64,000 bases of DNA, taken from contig NZ_JARZAE010000004.1 of assembly GCF_029892095.1 (NCBI RefSeq), forward strand, positions 5,146,001 through 5,210,000. Direction: 5' to 3'. The DNA comes from Kitasatospora sp. MAP12-44 (GTDB taxonomy: Bacteria; Actinomycetota; Actinomycetes; Streptomycetales; Streptomycetaceae). The translations under genes and the position numbers were made by a program. The notes below the pieces were generated by a model. It was not told the DNA's origin and did not search any database. It saw only the letters and a program-made list of their open reading frames with translations. Below, one piece after another: positions 17,259-24,286 of this stretch (its first letter is position 1; every line of letters begins with the position of its first letter).

Positions 17259-17365
17259 GGTGCCGCAGCGGGGGCTCCCTCAGTCGGCGGCCGGGGCAGC
17301 AGGTTGGTGGGCGTCGGCAGTGCCGATGACGGCGCGGGACATCGGCTGTATGGGACGATGCCGCT

Positions 17366-17416
17366 ATGAACCGACTCGCCAACGCGACGTCTCCGTACCT
17401 GCTCCAGCACGCAGAG
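17366..17416 (+). pseudogene. Remnant 1a of DUF255/thioredoxin-domain gene (first 17 codons)
   Basis: ATG 17366 begins MNRLANATSPYLLQHAE, which matches the first 17 residues of the intact protein at 32582 (MNRLAGVTSPYLLQHAE). The match then ends abruptly; the frame runs on through unrelated sequence to a stop near 17469. This remnant is cut earlier than the other three. The DNA to its left may be the original upstream region of the gene. Confidence 0.75.
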
Positions 17417-17475
17417 GAACAGAGCTCCCTGGGATCGACGGTGGCAGCGTCGCGCGGTGTGAGAGCCTGAGCGCT

Positions 17476-17632
17476 GTGGACCGTTTGGCTGGATGACCTT
17501 GCCTGTTATTTGCTTCAGAGGTCGGCCGCCCCGGTCGACTGGTGGCCCTGGTCTCCGGAGGCATTCACGGAGACCTGGCGGCGGGACGCGCCCGTTCTCT
17601 TCTTGGAGGCGTACGCATCACGCCACTGGTGC
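17476..17632 (+). pseudogene. Remnant 1b of DUF255/thioredoxin-domain gene, frameshifted, ends at CHWC
   Basis: Starting from GTG 17476 the DNA aligns with codons 1-52 of the intact gene. A 1-nt loss near codon 7 and a 1-nt gain a few codons later create an in-frame stop (TGA) but restore the frame afterwards, giving PVDWWPWSPEAF and ending ASRHWC. Similarity stops just after CACTGGTGC (17624-17632), then unrelated DNA with a stop follows. It is a decayed displaced 5' end of the gene. Confidence 0.75.
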
Positions 17633-17644
17633 GTAGAGAGGTAA

Positions 17645-18211
17645 TCAGACGGCTCCCAGGTCGACCGTGACGGCGAAGGGTGCGGTGGCCTTGATCACGC
17701 CGGTGAACACCTCGCCGTCCCTATAGGTCTTGCTGGCGGCGTCGAGGACGTAGGTGTACACGAGGGGGACGCCGGTGGCGGCCTGCTCGACCCGCCAGTA
17801 GAAGGCGATGCCCGCCCGGGCGTACTGATCCACCTTCACGATCCGGTCGGTGGTCTCCGAGCCCGGTGATACGACCTCGACGACAAGAAGGACGTGTTCC
17901 GGGCGGGTGGGCGTGATGTCGATGGTCTCCGCCCGGTAGACCACGACGTCGGGCCGCCGGTTGGTGAGTGGCACGTCCTGCAACCGGACATCGAAGTCCG
18001 TGTCGGCGTTCCAGTCCGGACCGGCGGCCACATCCAGGGCGTTCGCCAGGATCCGGGCCAGGCGGTTGTGCCGCTTGGACGCGCTCGGGCTCACGACGAC
18101 CATCCCGTCCACGATCTCGATACCCGCGCACTGTTCCTCGGACCAAGAGTCGTACTCCTCTGCGGTGATCTGGTTGTGCATCCACGCGGGAGCGACCATC
18201 TCGGCGGTCAT
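17645..18211 (-). CDS. Uma2 family (DUF820) putative restriction endonuclease-fold protein
   Basis: Protein of 188 residues starting MTAEMVAPAWMHNQIT. It has the Uma2 pattern: EEYDSW near the N-terminus, GIEIVDGMVVVSP, RRPDVVVYR, and LLVVEVVSPGSETTDRIVK, which supply the Asp, Glu and Lys of a PD-(D/E)XK nuclease core. ATG 18211 is preceded by a strong GAGGAGG site 6 nt away, so I reject longer upstream starts. Uma2 genes are common and often many per genome in Streptomyces; their cellular role is not settled. It is divergent from remnant 2 and is the only gene of element 1. Confidence 0.88.
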   Translation of the reverse strand: MTAEMVAPAWMHNQITAEEYDSWSEEQCAGIEIVDGMVVVSPSASKRHNRLARILANALDVAAGPDWNADTDFDVRLQDVPLTNRRPDVVVYRAETIDITPTRPEHVLLVVEVVSPGSETTDRIVKVDQYARAGIAFYWRVEQAATGVPLVYTYVLDAASKTYRDGEVFTGVIKATAPFAVTVDLGAV

Positions 18212-18327
18212 CGGCGTACCTCCTCGGGGCGCTCGACAGGCTCGATGCGATTGGGCCCAGCGTACTGTTCTCCGACGCCGGGATCCCGCTCCGTGTGTCG
18301 GGCGGGCCACCGTGACAGAGTGTTGCC

Positions 18328-18489
18328 GTGAACCGACTTGGTGATGCCACCTCCCCGTATCTGCTGCAGCACGCCGACAACCCCGTCGACTGGTGGCCCT
18401 GGGGGCCCGAGGCTTTTGCCGAGGCCGAGCGGCGGGGGGTGCCGGTGCTGCTGAGCGTCGGCTACGCAGCATGCCACTGGTGTCAATGA
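18328..18489 (+). pseudogene. Remnant 2 of DUF255/thioredoxin-domain gene (53 codons, ends at CHWC)
   Basis: GTG 18328 opens an undamaged frame that reads VNRLGDATSPYLLQHADNP, then WWPWGPEAF and GYAACHWCQ, and stops at 18489. It matches codons 1-52 of the intact gene without a gap, then leaves it exactly after the CHWC codons. The frame is undamaged, so the displacement is more recent than that of remnants 1a and 1b. It differs from the intact 5' end at many positions, so the two are diverged alleles and not a local tandem copy. Confidence 0.85.
18475..18482 (+). repeat. Breakpoint core CACTGGTG (also at 17624-17631 and 32729-32736)
   Basis: This 8-bp core, encoding the HW(C) of CHWC, is the last sequence shared by remnants 1b and 2 and the intact gene. 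Remnant 3 has CATTGGTT at 21921-21928. It is the position where each copy leaves the gene and is the best candidate for a recombination core. Confidence 0.6.
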
Positions 18490-18492
18490 CTT

Positions 18493-18590
18493 AACACAAC
18501 CAGGTGGTCCTGACCTGGGATGTCTCCGGAGAGCACTGACGCGGATGCGTATGGTGCGCGACTGGGTCAGGACAGCAACGCTTGGACCGA
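18493..18590 (+). repeat. Left-end homology block, element 2 copy
   Basis: AACACAACCAGGT (18493-18505), then GTCCTGACCTG and a partly coding stretch, align with 21967-22066 in element 3. The coding part reads DAYGARLGQDSNAWTE, against DTYDERLDRDIDAWVE in element 3. Here the small frame is cut off after Trp-Thr-Glu and fuses in frame with the sequence before the Uma2 gene, so it looks like a remnant. Confidence 0.55.
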
Positions 18591-18693
18591 AGGTTGGCGC
18601 ACCCCCGCTGCTCTTGCTGGGCCGGCACCTCGTAGGGGACCCCGTGCCGGACCGTGGCCCCATATCCTGAGAGGCGACAGGAAGGAGCCGTTG

Positions 18694-19239
18694 ATGAGCG
18701 TCGACGCGGTCATGCACACCGAGTTCCCCGCTGGGTACGTGGTCTTCTTCGGTACCGACGGGAAGGTGATCATGACTCCGCAGAGCTTTGAGCACTCCAG
18801 CACGATCAAGTCGATGCAGATCGACTCGCTCTCGCTCGGCCGACATGCGAAGACCGCCTCCGACGTGTACTTGGACTTCCCGGCCGACGAGAACTCGGCC
18901 CCGGACTTCGCGATCCTGCGGGAGGACGCGCAGCGGCAGGGCAAGCGCTACAGCTTCGAGGACGTGCTGCTGATCGCCGAGGTGGTGTCCGTCTCCTCAG
19001 CGCGCAAGGACTACGACGACTGCACCGCGAAGTACGGCCGCTACGGCATCCCGGTCTACGTGGTGGTCGACCCGTACGCCGCAGAGGTCGTCGTCCACAC
19101 CCGGCCCACCGGCTCCGGCTACATCGCGGCCCACACACACAAGTACGGCGCGGGCAAGCTGCCCATCGAGCTGGCCGACGGGCGGACCTATACCCTCGAC
19201 CTTGACGAACTGCCCCGGCCCGCGGCCGACGCCCGCTGA
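18694..19239 (+). CDS. Uma2 family (DUF820) putative restriction endonuclease-fold protein
   Basis: Protein of 181 residues. The core motifs are SAPDFAILRED, VLLIAEVVSVSSARKDYDDC and GIPVYVVVDPYAAEV, giving the Asp, Glu and Lys of the PD-(D/E)XK fold typical of Uma2 proteins. The frame is open further upstream to 18520, but AAGGAG 6 nt before ATG 18694 and the family start favour this one. It sits near the left end of element 2, on the opposite strand to the Uma2 gene of element 1, and shares only motif-level similarity with it. Function in the cell is unknown. Confidence 0.88.
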   Translation: MSVDAVMHTEFPAGYVVFFGTDGKVIMTPQSFEHSSTIKSMQIDSLSLGRHAKTASDVYLDFPADENSAPDFAILREDAQRQGKRYSFEDVLLIAEVVSVSSARKDYDDCTAKYGRYGIPVYVVVDPYAAEVVVHTRPTGSGYIAAHTHKYGAGKLPIELADGRTYTLDLDELPRPAADAR

Positions 19240-19443
19240 TCGCACCGCCCAGCTCATCGTCCGAGCTGTCGACCTTCATCGGTTCGCGCTTCGGTGTCGT
19301 ACGCCGCGCAACAGCCCCTGGCCCCAGGCGGCACGCGGCTCCTGCGGGCCGGTAAGACTAGGAGCTGGAGGCGCCCGACGAGGCTGAGCGGCGCGGGGGT
19401 CCGGCTCTCGGTCAGTTATTCGGCGCGGAGAGGCTTGAGCCGG

Positions 19444-20556
19444 TCAGCTCTTGAGAAACGTCGCAAGAATCAACGTCAGCTGCTGAGAGCGAGTTCGACG
19501 CGCGCCCAGGTCGGACGAGTTTCGGATGCCAGACGTATACTCATCGATGATCTTCTCGACTTCCTCGGCCGTCATGTCGACCATGGCTGCGAGAGATGAC
19601 ATGAGTCCGGCCGTTTCTCCGTTCTCGCCACTGCGCTTCCTGGCCGAGACTGCGCGCTGGAACAGGTCCAGAAGATCCCGAATCTGAGCCGTCCGGCCCG
19701 GGCTAGCGTTGCCGAGCTCTTGGCGTAGTCCCCAGGAGACATGCAGAAGCGTGAACATGTCGACGATGTTCGACCACCTGGTTCGGCCAACCCACTTGAT
19801 GGTATTTTCGAGGAGCGTCAGCAGGTCGAGAAATTCCGTCGAACGGTCCTGGTATTCTTCGAAATCTGCAGAGATTTTGTCATAGCGTTCATTGAGCTCG
19901 TTCTTTTTGTTGGATAGTCCGAAGATGCAGCTGCCGAAGACCTCGGCATAGAACTCCAGGTCGCCGCCTCGTTTACGTCGTTCGCCGCTGAAAATTCCGG
20001 ACGCTGAGCTCATCTGGTGAGCTGCGCAGTCTTTGAGGAAGTCATTGAACGGGCCAGGTAGCAAAGCATTTCGGAGCTCTTGCTCCGTCAGCACCATGTT
20101 GACCCTGTTGACGCGAGCGAAAACTGCTCTCACAAACTCGTCGGCGAGATTGGACAGGCGCCGAATCGGGAAGCGATATTGGAAGAACTCTTGACGTACA
20201 TCGTCGGGCAGCTCCTTGAAAAACTTCCCCTCGAACTTCTCGCTTAGCTTCTCGTCCTCCAATTCGTCCAGCGGGAACTTGTTATTGAGAAACTCAAGAA
20301 GGGAGGTGAGGCGCTGCTGGCCATCGACAACGGATGCGGTCTGTTCCCCTTCCGGTGATGTCTCATATGCAAGATAGATCTCAGGGATCGGATACCCGAG
20401 GAGGATGGTCTCCATCAGTGACACCTTGGCACGCTCGGGCCAGACGGCCTGTCGCTGGTACTCGGGTTGGAGGATCAGCTCGCCGGATTTGTCTAGCGAT
20501 CGGAACTCTGCCACCGTTTTTGATTCGATCTCGAACTTGAGTCCGTGGTCAGCCAT
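19444..20556 (-). CDS. DUF262 domain protein (GmrS/SspE/ParB-like N-terminal nuclease/NTPase fold)
   Basis: Protein of 370 residues starting MADHGLKFEIE. The DUF262 signatures are clear: LILQPEYQRQAVWP near residues 28-42, then ETILLGYPIPEIYLA, and VVDGQQRLTSLLEFL, whose DGQQRLT is the nucleotide-binding or catalytic motif. There is no HNH-type DUF1524 domain, so this is not a complete GmrSD or SspE protein. The gene overlaps the upstream nucleotidyltransferase gene by 8 nt (ATGGCTGA), so translation is coupled and the two proteins probably work together. GC is clearly lower than in flanking chromosome. DUF262 proteins are found in type IV restriction and phosphorothioate-dependent defence. 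The partnership here is an inference. Confidence 0.88.
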   Translation of the reverse strand: MADHGLKFEIESKTVAEFRSLDKSGELILQPEYQRQAVWPERAKVSLMETILLGYPIPEIYLAYETSPEGEQTASVVDGQQRLTSLLEFLNNKFPLDELEDEKLSEKFEGKFFKELPDDVRQEFFQYRFPIRRLSNLADEFVRAVFARVNRVNMVLTEQELRNALLPGPFNDFLKDCAAHQMSSASGIFSGERRKRGGDLEFYAEVFGSCIFGLSNKKNELNERYDKISADFEEYQDRSTEFLDLLTLLENTIKWVGRTRWSNIVDMFTLLHVSWGLRQELGNASPGRTAQIRDLLDLFQRAVSARKRSGENGETAGLMSSLAAMVDMTAEEVEKIIDEYTSGIRNSSDLGARRTRSQQLTLILATFLKS

Positions 20557-21148
20557 GGTGCACGCCCTCCTCGATCGCACGATCTCGCGCGATGTTCACA
20601 CTTTTCAGCTGATAGTTTCTGAGTGACCTATGGTTGCGGTACAGTCGATAATTGACTTCGCAGTTCCTGAAGGTGCTACCGAGATCCTGGATGAAGAGAT
20701 CCCTGGATCGTGACCACTTCTCACCGAAGGACAGTCGTGGCAGTACGATATCGAGGGCGATACATTCCTCGAAAACCAGCTTGCGCAGGTAGTTCTTATT
20801 TCCGGAGAAGAGATCGTCCTCGATTATCTCTCTGAGTTCAGCCCATGCCTTGTCGAACAACTCTGGTGAGATCACCGCGATGTCCAAGTCTGAGCCTTCG
20901 TGAAACCTCCTGAAGTTCTTCTTCGGGTTCATGGAATAGCCCAGGCGAGCGCTTCCGACTAGCTGGACAGCCATTGGGTCCACACCCAGCTCGGTTGCAA
21001 CCAGATGTCTCCATCTGATGTAGCTGAGCTCTTGAGGCCACACCGCGGGCGTTCCGTCGAACAGTCGGGCGGTCACAAAATAGTCAACTTCCTGCCCCAG
21101 TGAACTGAACTCTTTCCAGAATTCGGGTAGTCCTGAAGCATTGTCCAT
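20549..21148 (-). CDS. Nucleotidyltransferase-fold protein coupled to DUF262
   Basis: Protein of 199 residues starting MDNASGLPEFW. The DNA polymerase beta-like nucleotidyltransferase motifs are present: VGSARLGYS, then SDLDIAVIS with the two metal-binding Asp residues, and a third acidic strand ALDIVLP. A substrate or ligand domain is too short to recognise, and the GS-R-D-D pattern is closer to MNT-type enzymes than to cGAS-like enzymes. Its stop overlaps the start of DUF262, marking a two-gene operon. By analogy with MNT-type enzymes it may transfer nucleotides to a protein or RNA, possibly to control its partner. The target is unknown. Confidence 0.8.
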   Translation of the reverse strand: MDNASGLPEFWKEFSSLGQEVDYFVTARLFDGTPAVWPQELSYIRWRHLVATELGVDPMAVQLVGSARLGYSMNPKKNFRRFHEGSDLDIAVISPELFDKAWAELREIIEDDLFSGNKNYLRKLVFEECIALDIVLPRLSFGEKWSRSRDLFIQDLGSTFRNCEVNYRLYRNHRSLRNYQLKSVNIARDRAIEEGVHHG

Positions 21149-21770
21149 CGTGTCCCCTCAACGAGTGTCGAGCCGACCGCGCCCGTTGCCGCTGTTACAT
21201 CTGCGCCGCACTTGTCCGGAAGTGATGAAACCGGAGCCATCACCTTGATCGCGCGGCCACCGCGCGATCTCCCAGGCAATCGTGCGAGGATCTTAGCGCG
21301 TTTGATTGCCCCGCGGGTCTGATTCAGTATGTGCTGTTCCTGTCTCCCGCCATCCCACGCGCGGTGACCTGTCTGGCCTAGTTCCAGCTTCTGCTGGACA
21401 ACATCGCTGCCCTGGCAGGAGCCGTCGTCACGGGTGACGCCATACGTACCCAACGCGACTGCGCCGGCTGCCTCCTCGTCCGGGTTGCCCGCTACATCGT
21501 GATCGTCGTAGGTAGTCAGAAGAGGCTGCCTGCAGCACCTCGCTGGCGCCGAGCGAGCAGGATGATGGTTGCCATCGAGGCTGCCTACCGCTGAACCTCT
21601 GTTGACCTTCGGCTCCACCCATTGACCTCTTGCTCTGAAGTCAACTGGGGCACGGGGACCGTACCGCGTGGGCGCGCGAGGGCCGCGCCGGGGCAGGTCC
21701 CGTGCATGCAGTATCGGCGTGTTGATGAGACCGTCCCCGCGGAGTGCTCGCGTGCTGTGATACTGACGTC
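21149..21770. other. Non-coding stretch upstream of the NTase-DUF262 operon
   Basis: No convincing gene is visible in these 622 bases. The only clear structure is the perfect 10-bp hairpin at 21247-21269. The right part should contain the promoter that came with remnant 3. Confidence 0.5.
21247..21269. promoter_or_regulatory. Perfect 10-bp inverted repeat upstream of NTase gene
   Basis: GATCGCGCGG (21247-21256) and CCGCGCGATC (21260-21269) form a perfect stem with a 3-nt loop about 100 nt upstream of the nucleotidyltransferase start. It could be an operator or an attenuator of the operon; nothing else marks its role. Confidence 0.4.
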
Positions 21771-21992
21771 ATGGTGAATCGACTGGTGCACGCCCAGTCG
21801 CCGTATCTCCAGCAGCACGCCACCAATCCTGTGGACTGGTGGGAGTGGGCAGAGGAGGCGATGTCAGATTCAGCAAGGCGGGACGTACCCATCCTCCTCT
21901 CGGTGGGGTACGCGTCCTGCCATTGGTTATCGCTTCTGACGATCAATCAACTGGCGCCAGTAGATGAACACAACCAGGTAGTTCTGACCTGA
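21771..21992 (+). pseudogene. Remnant 3 of DUF255/thioredoxin-domain gene, ends at CHW
   Basis: ATG 21771 (or GTG 21774) opens VNRLVHAQSPYLQQHATNP, then WWEWAEEAM and VPILLSVGYASCHW, matching codons 1-51 of the intact gene. Similarity ends at TTGGT (21927); the frame runs on for about 20 codons of unrelated sequence to a stop at 21992. It is the most divergent of the displaced 5' ends, with Q for L in SPYLQQHA and E for P in WWEW, again arguing for a foreign allele. Confidence 0.82.
21950..21961. promoter_or_regulatory. 12-bp perfect palindrome at the left end of element 3
   Basis: ACTGGCGCCAGT lies 22 nt to the right of the breakpoint in remnant 3 and 5 nt before the left-end homology block. 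Its position suggests a protein-binding site of the element, but the other element lacks it. Confidence 0.35.
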
Positions 21993-22066
21993 GGCGTTTC
22001 CAGGGAGTACCGGCATTGGACACGTACGATGAGCGGCTGGACAGAGACATCGATGCCTGGGTCGAA
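21967..22066 (+). repeat. Left-end homology block, element 3 copy
   Basis: Begins AACACAACCAGGT (21967-21979), followed by GTTCTGACCTG, and aligns with 18493-18590 of element 2 at roughly 70-75% identity over about 90 bases. It includes the start of a small coding frame. This shared end ties the two elements together. Confidence 0.55.
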
Positions 22067-22165
22067 GATCAGCTGGCCGCCTCGCCCGAGTGGTCGCCCG
22101 AGCAGTACTTGACCATCCGTCAGCACCTGGAGGGTGACGCTCCTTCTGTCGGGCGAGACGGTTAG
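22016..22165 (+). CDS. Small acidic protein at the left end of element 3
   Basis: Frame of 49 codons from TTG 22016, 8 nt after GGGAG, reading LDTYDERLDRDIDAWVED and then ASPEWSPEQYLTIRQHLEG before a stop at 22165. The pattern of a charged helix followed by SPEWSPEQ resembles short proteins often found near plasmid or phage integration functions in Streptomyces, but I do not recognise the family. A shortened relative lies at the same place in element 2 (DAYGARLGQDSNAWTE), which supports it being real and typical of these elements. Confidence 0.4.
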   Translation: MDTYDERLDRDIDAWVEDQLAASPEWSPEQYLTIRQHLEGDAPSVGRDG

Positions 22166-22471
22166 GTGCCTACAGGGCGCCGGCTTGGCGGTTGAACGCC
22201 GTCCCGGCGCCTGCCTTCCTGATGGCCTCTACCCGCCCGCGGGCCGCGCCACTGTTGACCTCTTGCACGGGGCCAGGGCGGCGTCGTTCTGGCGAAGTCC
22301 GGGCGCGTGGGGCTCTGTTGGGCCCCGGATCCGGAGCTCACCGAAGGTCGGTGAGGTAGAGGGAAGGCTTTCGACGCGTCGCCGCGATCGGCCTGTGGCG
22401 ATCGAGGAACTTGACACCAGGTCAGATGAATTGCCACAGGTAGTGCCAATTTCCTCCTGAGAAGAAGTTGG
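22166..22471. other. Non-coding stretch between the small gene and the gajB-like gene
   Basis: I see no supported gene in these ~300 bases. Short frames on both strands lack ribosome sites and recognisable sequence. The stretch lies downstream of gajB and probably contains its terminator. Confidence 0.4.
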
Positions 22472-24286
22472 TCACCGTGCGGAGCCGAAGTTGTCACAAC
22501 CCGGCTGGTCGACCCAAGGAGTGCCGTCAGACGAGTAGCTGACCGCGATGATGTTGGCTGGACCGACCCATTCCTCTAGGGTCTGCAGGGCATCCTTGGA
22601 GAGCTCAGTGGTGAATAGCAGGACGAGATCCTGCTGAGCGCGTGAGCACGCGACATAGAAGAGGTTCCGGGAGCGCTCGAACCTCTTGCGGTCCTCAGCG
22701 TCGAGTGAGCCACGATGAGGGAAGTCAGCGAGCATCTTCGGGAAGTTGTACCGAGTCCAGCCGCCGAAGACGGCCAGTACAGATGGGTACTCGGCGCCCT
22801 TGACACCGTGTTGGGTGGAAAACGGGGTCCTCTCGTCCACGTACTCGCGCAGAGCTATGATCTGGCGATACTGGACGTCTCTAAGCTTCCCGTACTCGAC
22901 GATCCTTCGTGGTTCAGCCAGCACCTCACTGGGCGCCAGATCACTCAATGCGGACTTCCACCTCCGTTGGCGGTCAGAAATGGCTCGAGGAGGGGAAAAG
23001 TAGCCCTGCTTCAGTACAAGGTCCAGGACGTCGCCTACAGTTCCTCTGTCGCGGGCCACATCAAGCTGCCGGAAGAGGTCCACCCAGCCGGTCTTGTCGC
23101 TGTGGGATTTCATGCGGGGCCGAGATCGCCGCAGGACATCGAACATCTGCCCGTACTTCTTGCTGCGAAAAAATTCACAAGCTGGTTCCAGGGTCTCCAG
23201 CAGAAATGCGACGACCTCGTCCTGCTTTCGAACGTAGTCATCGTTGTACTTGAAAACGTCATTAATTTCGCCGAATCCCAATTCTTTGGCGATTGATGAA
23301 TGGGTCAGCATGAGGGTCTTGAGTGGCTCGTCCCGTTCTGTCAAATTCCGCCTCTGGGCGTCCCCATTGACACAGCGAAGTGTTTCCTTCAATGCCGCGT
23401 CGGGGATCTGGCCTTTCTTTGAGCGAGACTCCCTTGGCCTGGTCCAGGCATTCGTATGATAAATCGTGACGGAGCCGATCTTGCGGCCAGGGACCGGAGC
23501 CTGAGGCAGCTCGGGGCGCATGTGATTAAGGAAGCTGACAACAGGCTGGCTGGAGCGCCAGTTGGCTCGTTTGTCGATTGCAGTGACCGGCAGATGATCA
23601 ATTGCTCCGCAAGTCCGGTCGTAGATCTGTTGCCAGTGGTCACCAAAGAACCCGTAGGTCGACTCACTGGACAGGGATGTGACGTTGCCCAGCATGACCT
23701 CTGCCAGGCCGGCGGGAGTGTCCTGGTACTCGTCGACGAGGATTATTGGGAACCTGTCCGCGATGAGGGACCGGAATTTCTTATTCTTGAAGAATCTGAT
23801 GGCGAGCTCCGGGACATCGTCGTGATGGAGGCGAACCACGCCCTCGTTGATGCCGCGAAAGCCCAGATCGTAACTGACCGAGCAATCATCGATGGGGATC
23901 CCATCATCCAGTATCCGAGCCCAGCCGGGAAGCGCGGGGATCTCCTGGAGAAGCATTTTTCGAAAGCCGGATATGATCTCCCAGAGAAATCCGTGAATCG
24001 TGCTGGCAAAGACGTGTGGGCTGGCATCGGTGCGACTGACTATCTCGTTGCGGGCAACGTTGGTATAGGTGACGCACGCCACTTGCTGACCTTCTCGGGC
24101 CAGGTATGTCGGCCGGTTGTTCAGGATGTGCCGGAGCGTATCGATGAGCGAGTGAGTCTTGCCGGCTCCAGCGCCGGCCTCCAATTTGAAGTTGCGTCGA
24201 CTATCCAAGGCTATGAAGATCTCGCGCAGCGCGCGCTGACTCTCCTGATTCGCGGTGCTGTCTTCCCGGAAATCTGAGATCGTCAT
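22472..24286 (-). CDS. gajB: GajB-like UvrD-family helicase (Gabija-type defence)
   Basis: SF1 helicase of 604 residues. Walker A is EAGAGAGKTHSL (residues ~37-48), motif II is IILVDEYQDT, then GFFGDHWQQIY (motif III region), STQHGVKGAEY (motif V), and NLFYVACSRAQQDL (motif VI). It is the second gene of an operon with the OLD-family nuclease gene upstream; the genes overlap by ATGA. The pair OLD/TOPRIM nuclease then UvrD-like helicase, in this order, is the composition of Gabija, where GajB senses DNA ends and works with the GajA nuclease. It is about 100 residues longer than the best-known GajB. GC is lower than in the flanking chromosome. A non-Gabija AddAB-like role is possible but less likely next to an OLD nuclease. 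Confidence 0.8.
   Translation of the reverse strand: MTISDFREDSTANQESQRALREIFIALDSRRNFKLEAGAGAGKTHSLIDTLRHILNNRPTYLAREGQQVACVTYTNVARNEIVSRTDASPHVFASTIHGFLWEIISGFRKMLLQEIPALPGWARILDDGIPIDDCSVSYDLGFRGINEGVVRLHHDDVPELAIRFFKNKKFRSLIADRFPIILVDEYQDTPAGLAEVMLGNVTSLSSESTYGFFGDHWQQIYDRTCGAIDHLPVTAIDKRANWRSSQPVVSFLNHMRPELPQAPVPGRKIGSVTIYHTNAWTRPRESRSKKGQIPDAALKETLRCVNGDAQRRNLTERDEPLKTLMLTHSSIAKELGFGEINDVFKYNDDYVRKQDEVVAFLLETLEPACEFFRSKKYGQMFDVLRRSRPRMKSHSDKTGWVDLFRQLDVARDRGTVGDVLDLVLKQGYFSPPRAISDRQRRWKSALSDLAPSEVLAEPRRIVEYGKLRDVQYRQIIALREYVDERTPFSTQHGVKGAEYPSVLAVFGGWTRYNFPKMLADFPHRGSLDAEDRKRFERSRNLFYVACSRAQQDLVLLFTTELSKDALQTLEEWVGPANIIAVSYSSDGTPWVDQPGCDNFGSAR

Larger units (their letters stand above)
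17632..18482. mobile_element. Putative integrated element 1 (Uma2 cargo)
   Basis: The interval runs from the cut end of remnant 1b to the cut end of remnant 2. It carries one Uma2-type gene on the minus strand and ends on the right with a replacement 5' end of the DUF255 gene. No recombinase gene is present. The element is inferred from the shared breakpoint CACTGGTG at both ends, and may be a decayed remainder of something larger. Confidence 0.45.
18483..21927. mobile_element. Putative integrated element 2 (Uma2, NTase-DUF262 cargo)
   Basis: The interval lies between the cut ends of remnants 2 and 3. Cargo is a Uma2-type gene, and a DUF262 gene with an overlapping nucleotidyltransferase gene. 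Its left end shares AACACAACCAGGT and about 90 following bases with the left end of element 3, showing the two are related elements. No integrase is visible. Confidence 0.5.

Noticed and set aside
22134..22460. 108-codon frame after the small acidic protein
   Set aside because: No ribosome site, no recognisable sequence, and it overlaps the better-supported small gene.
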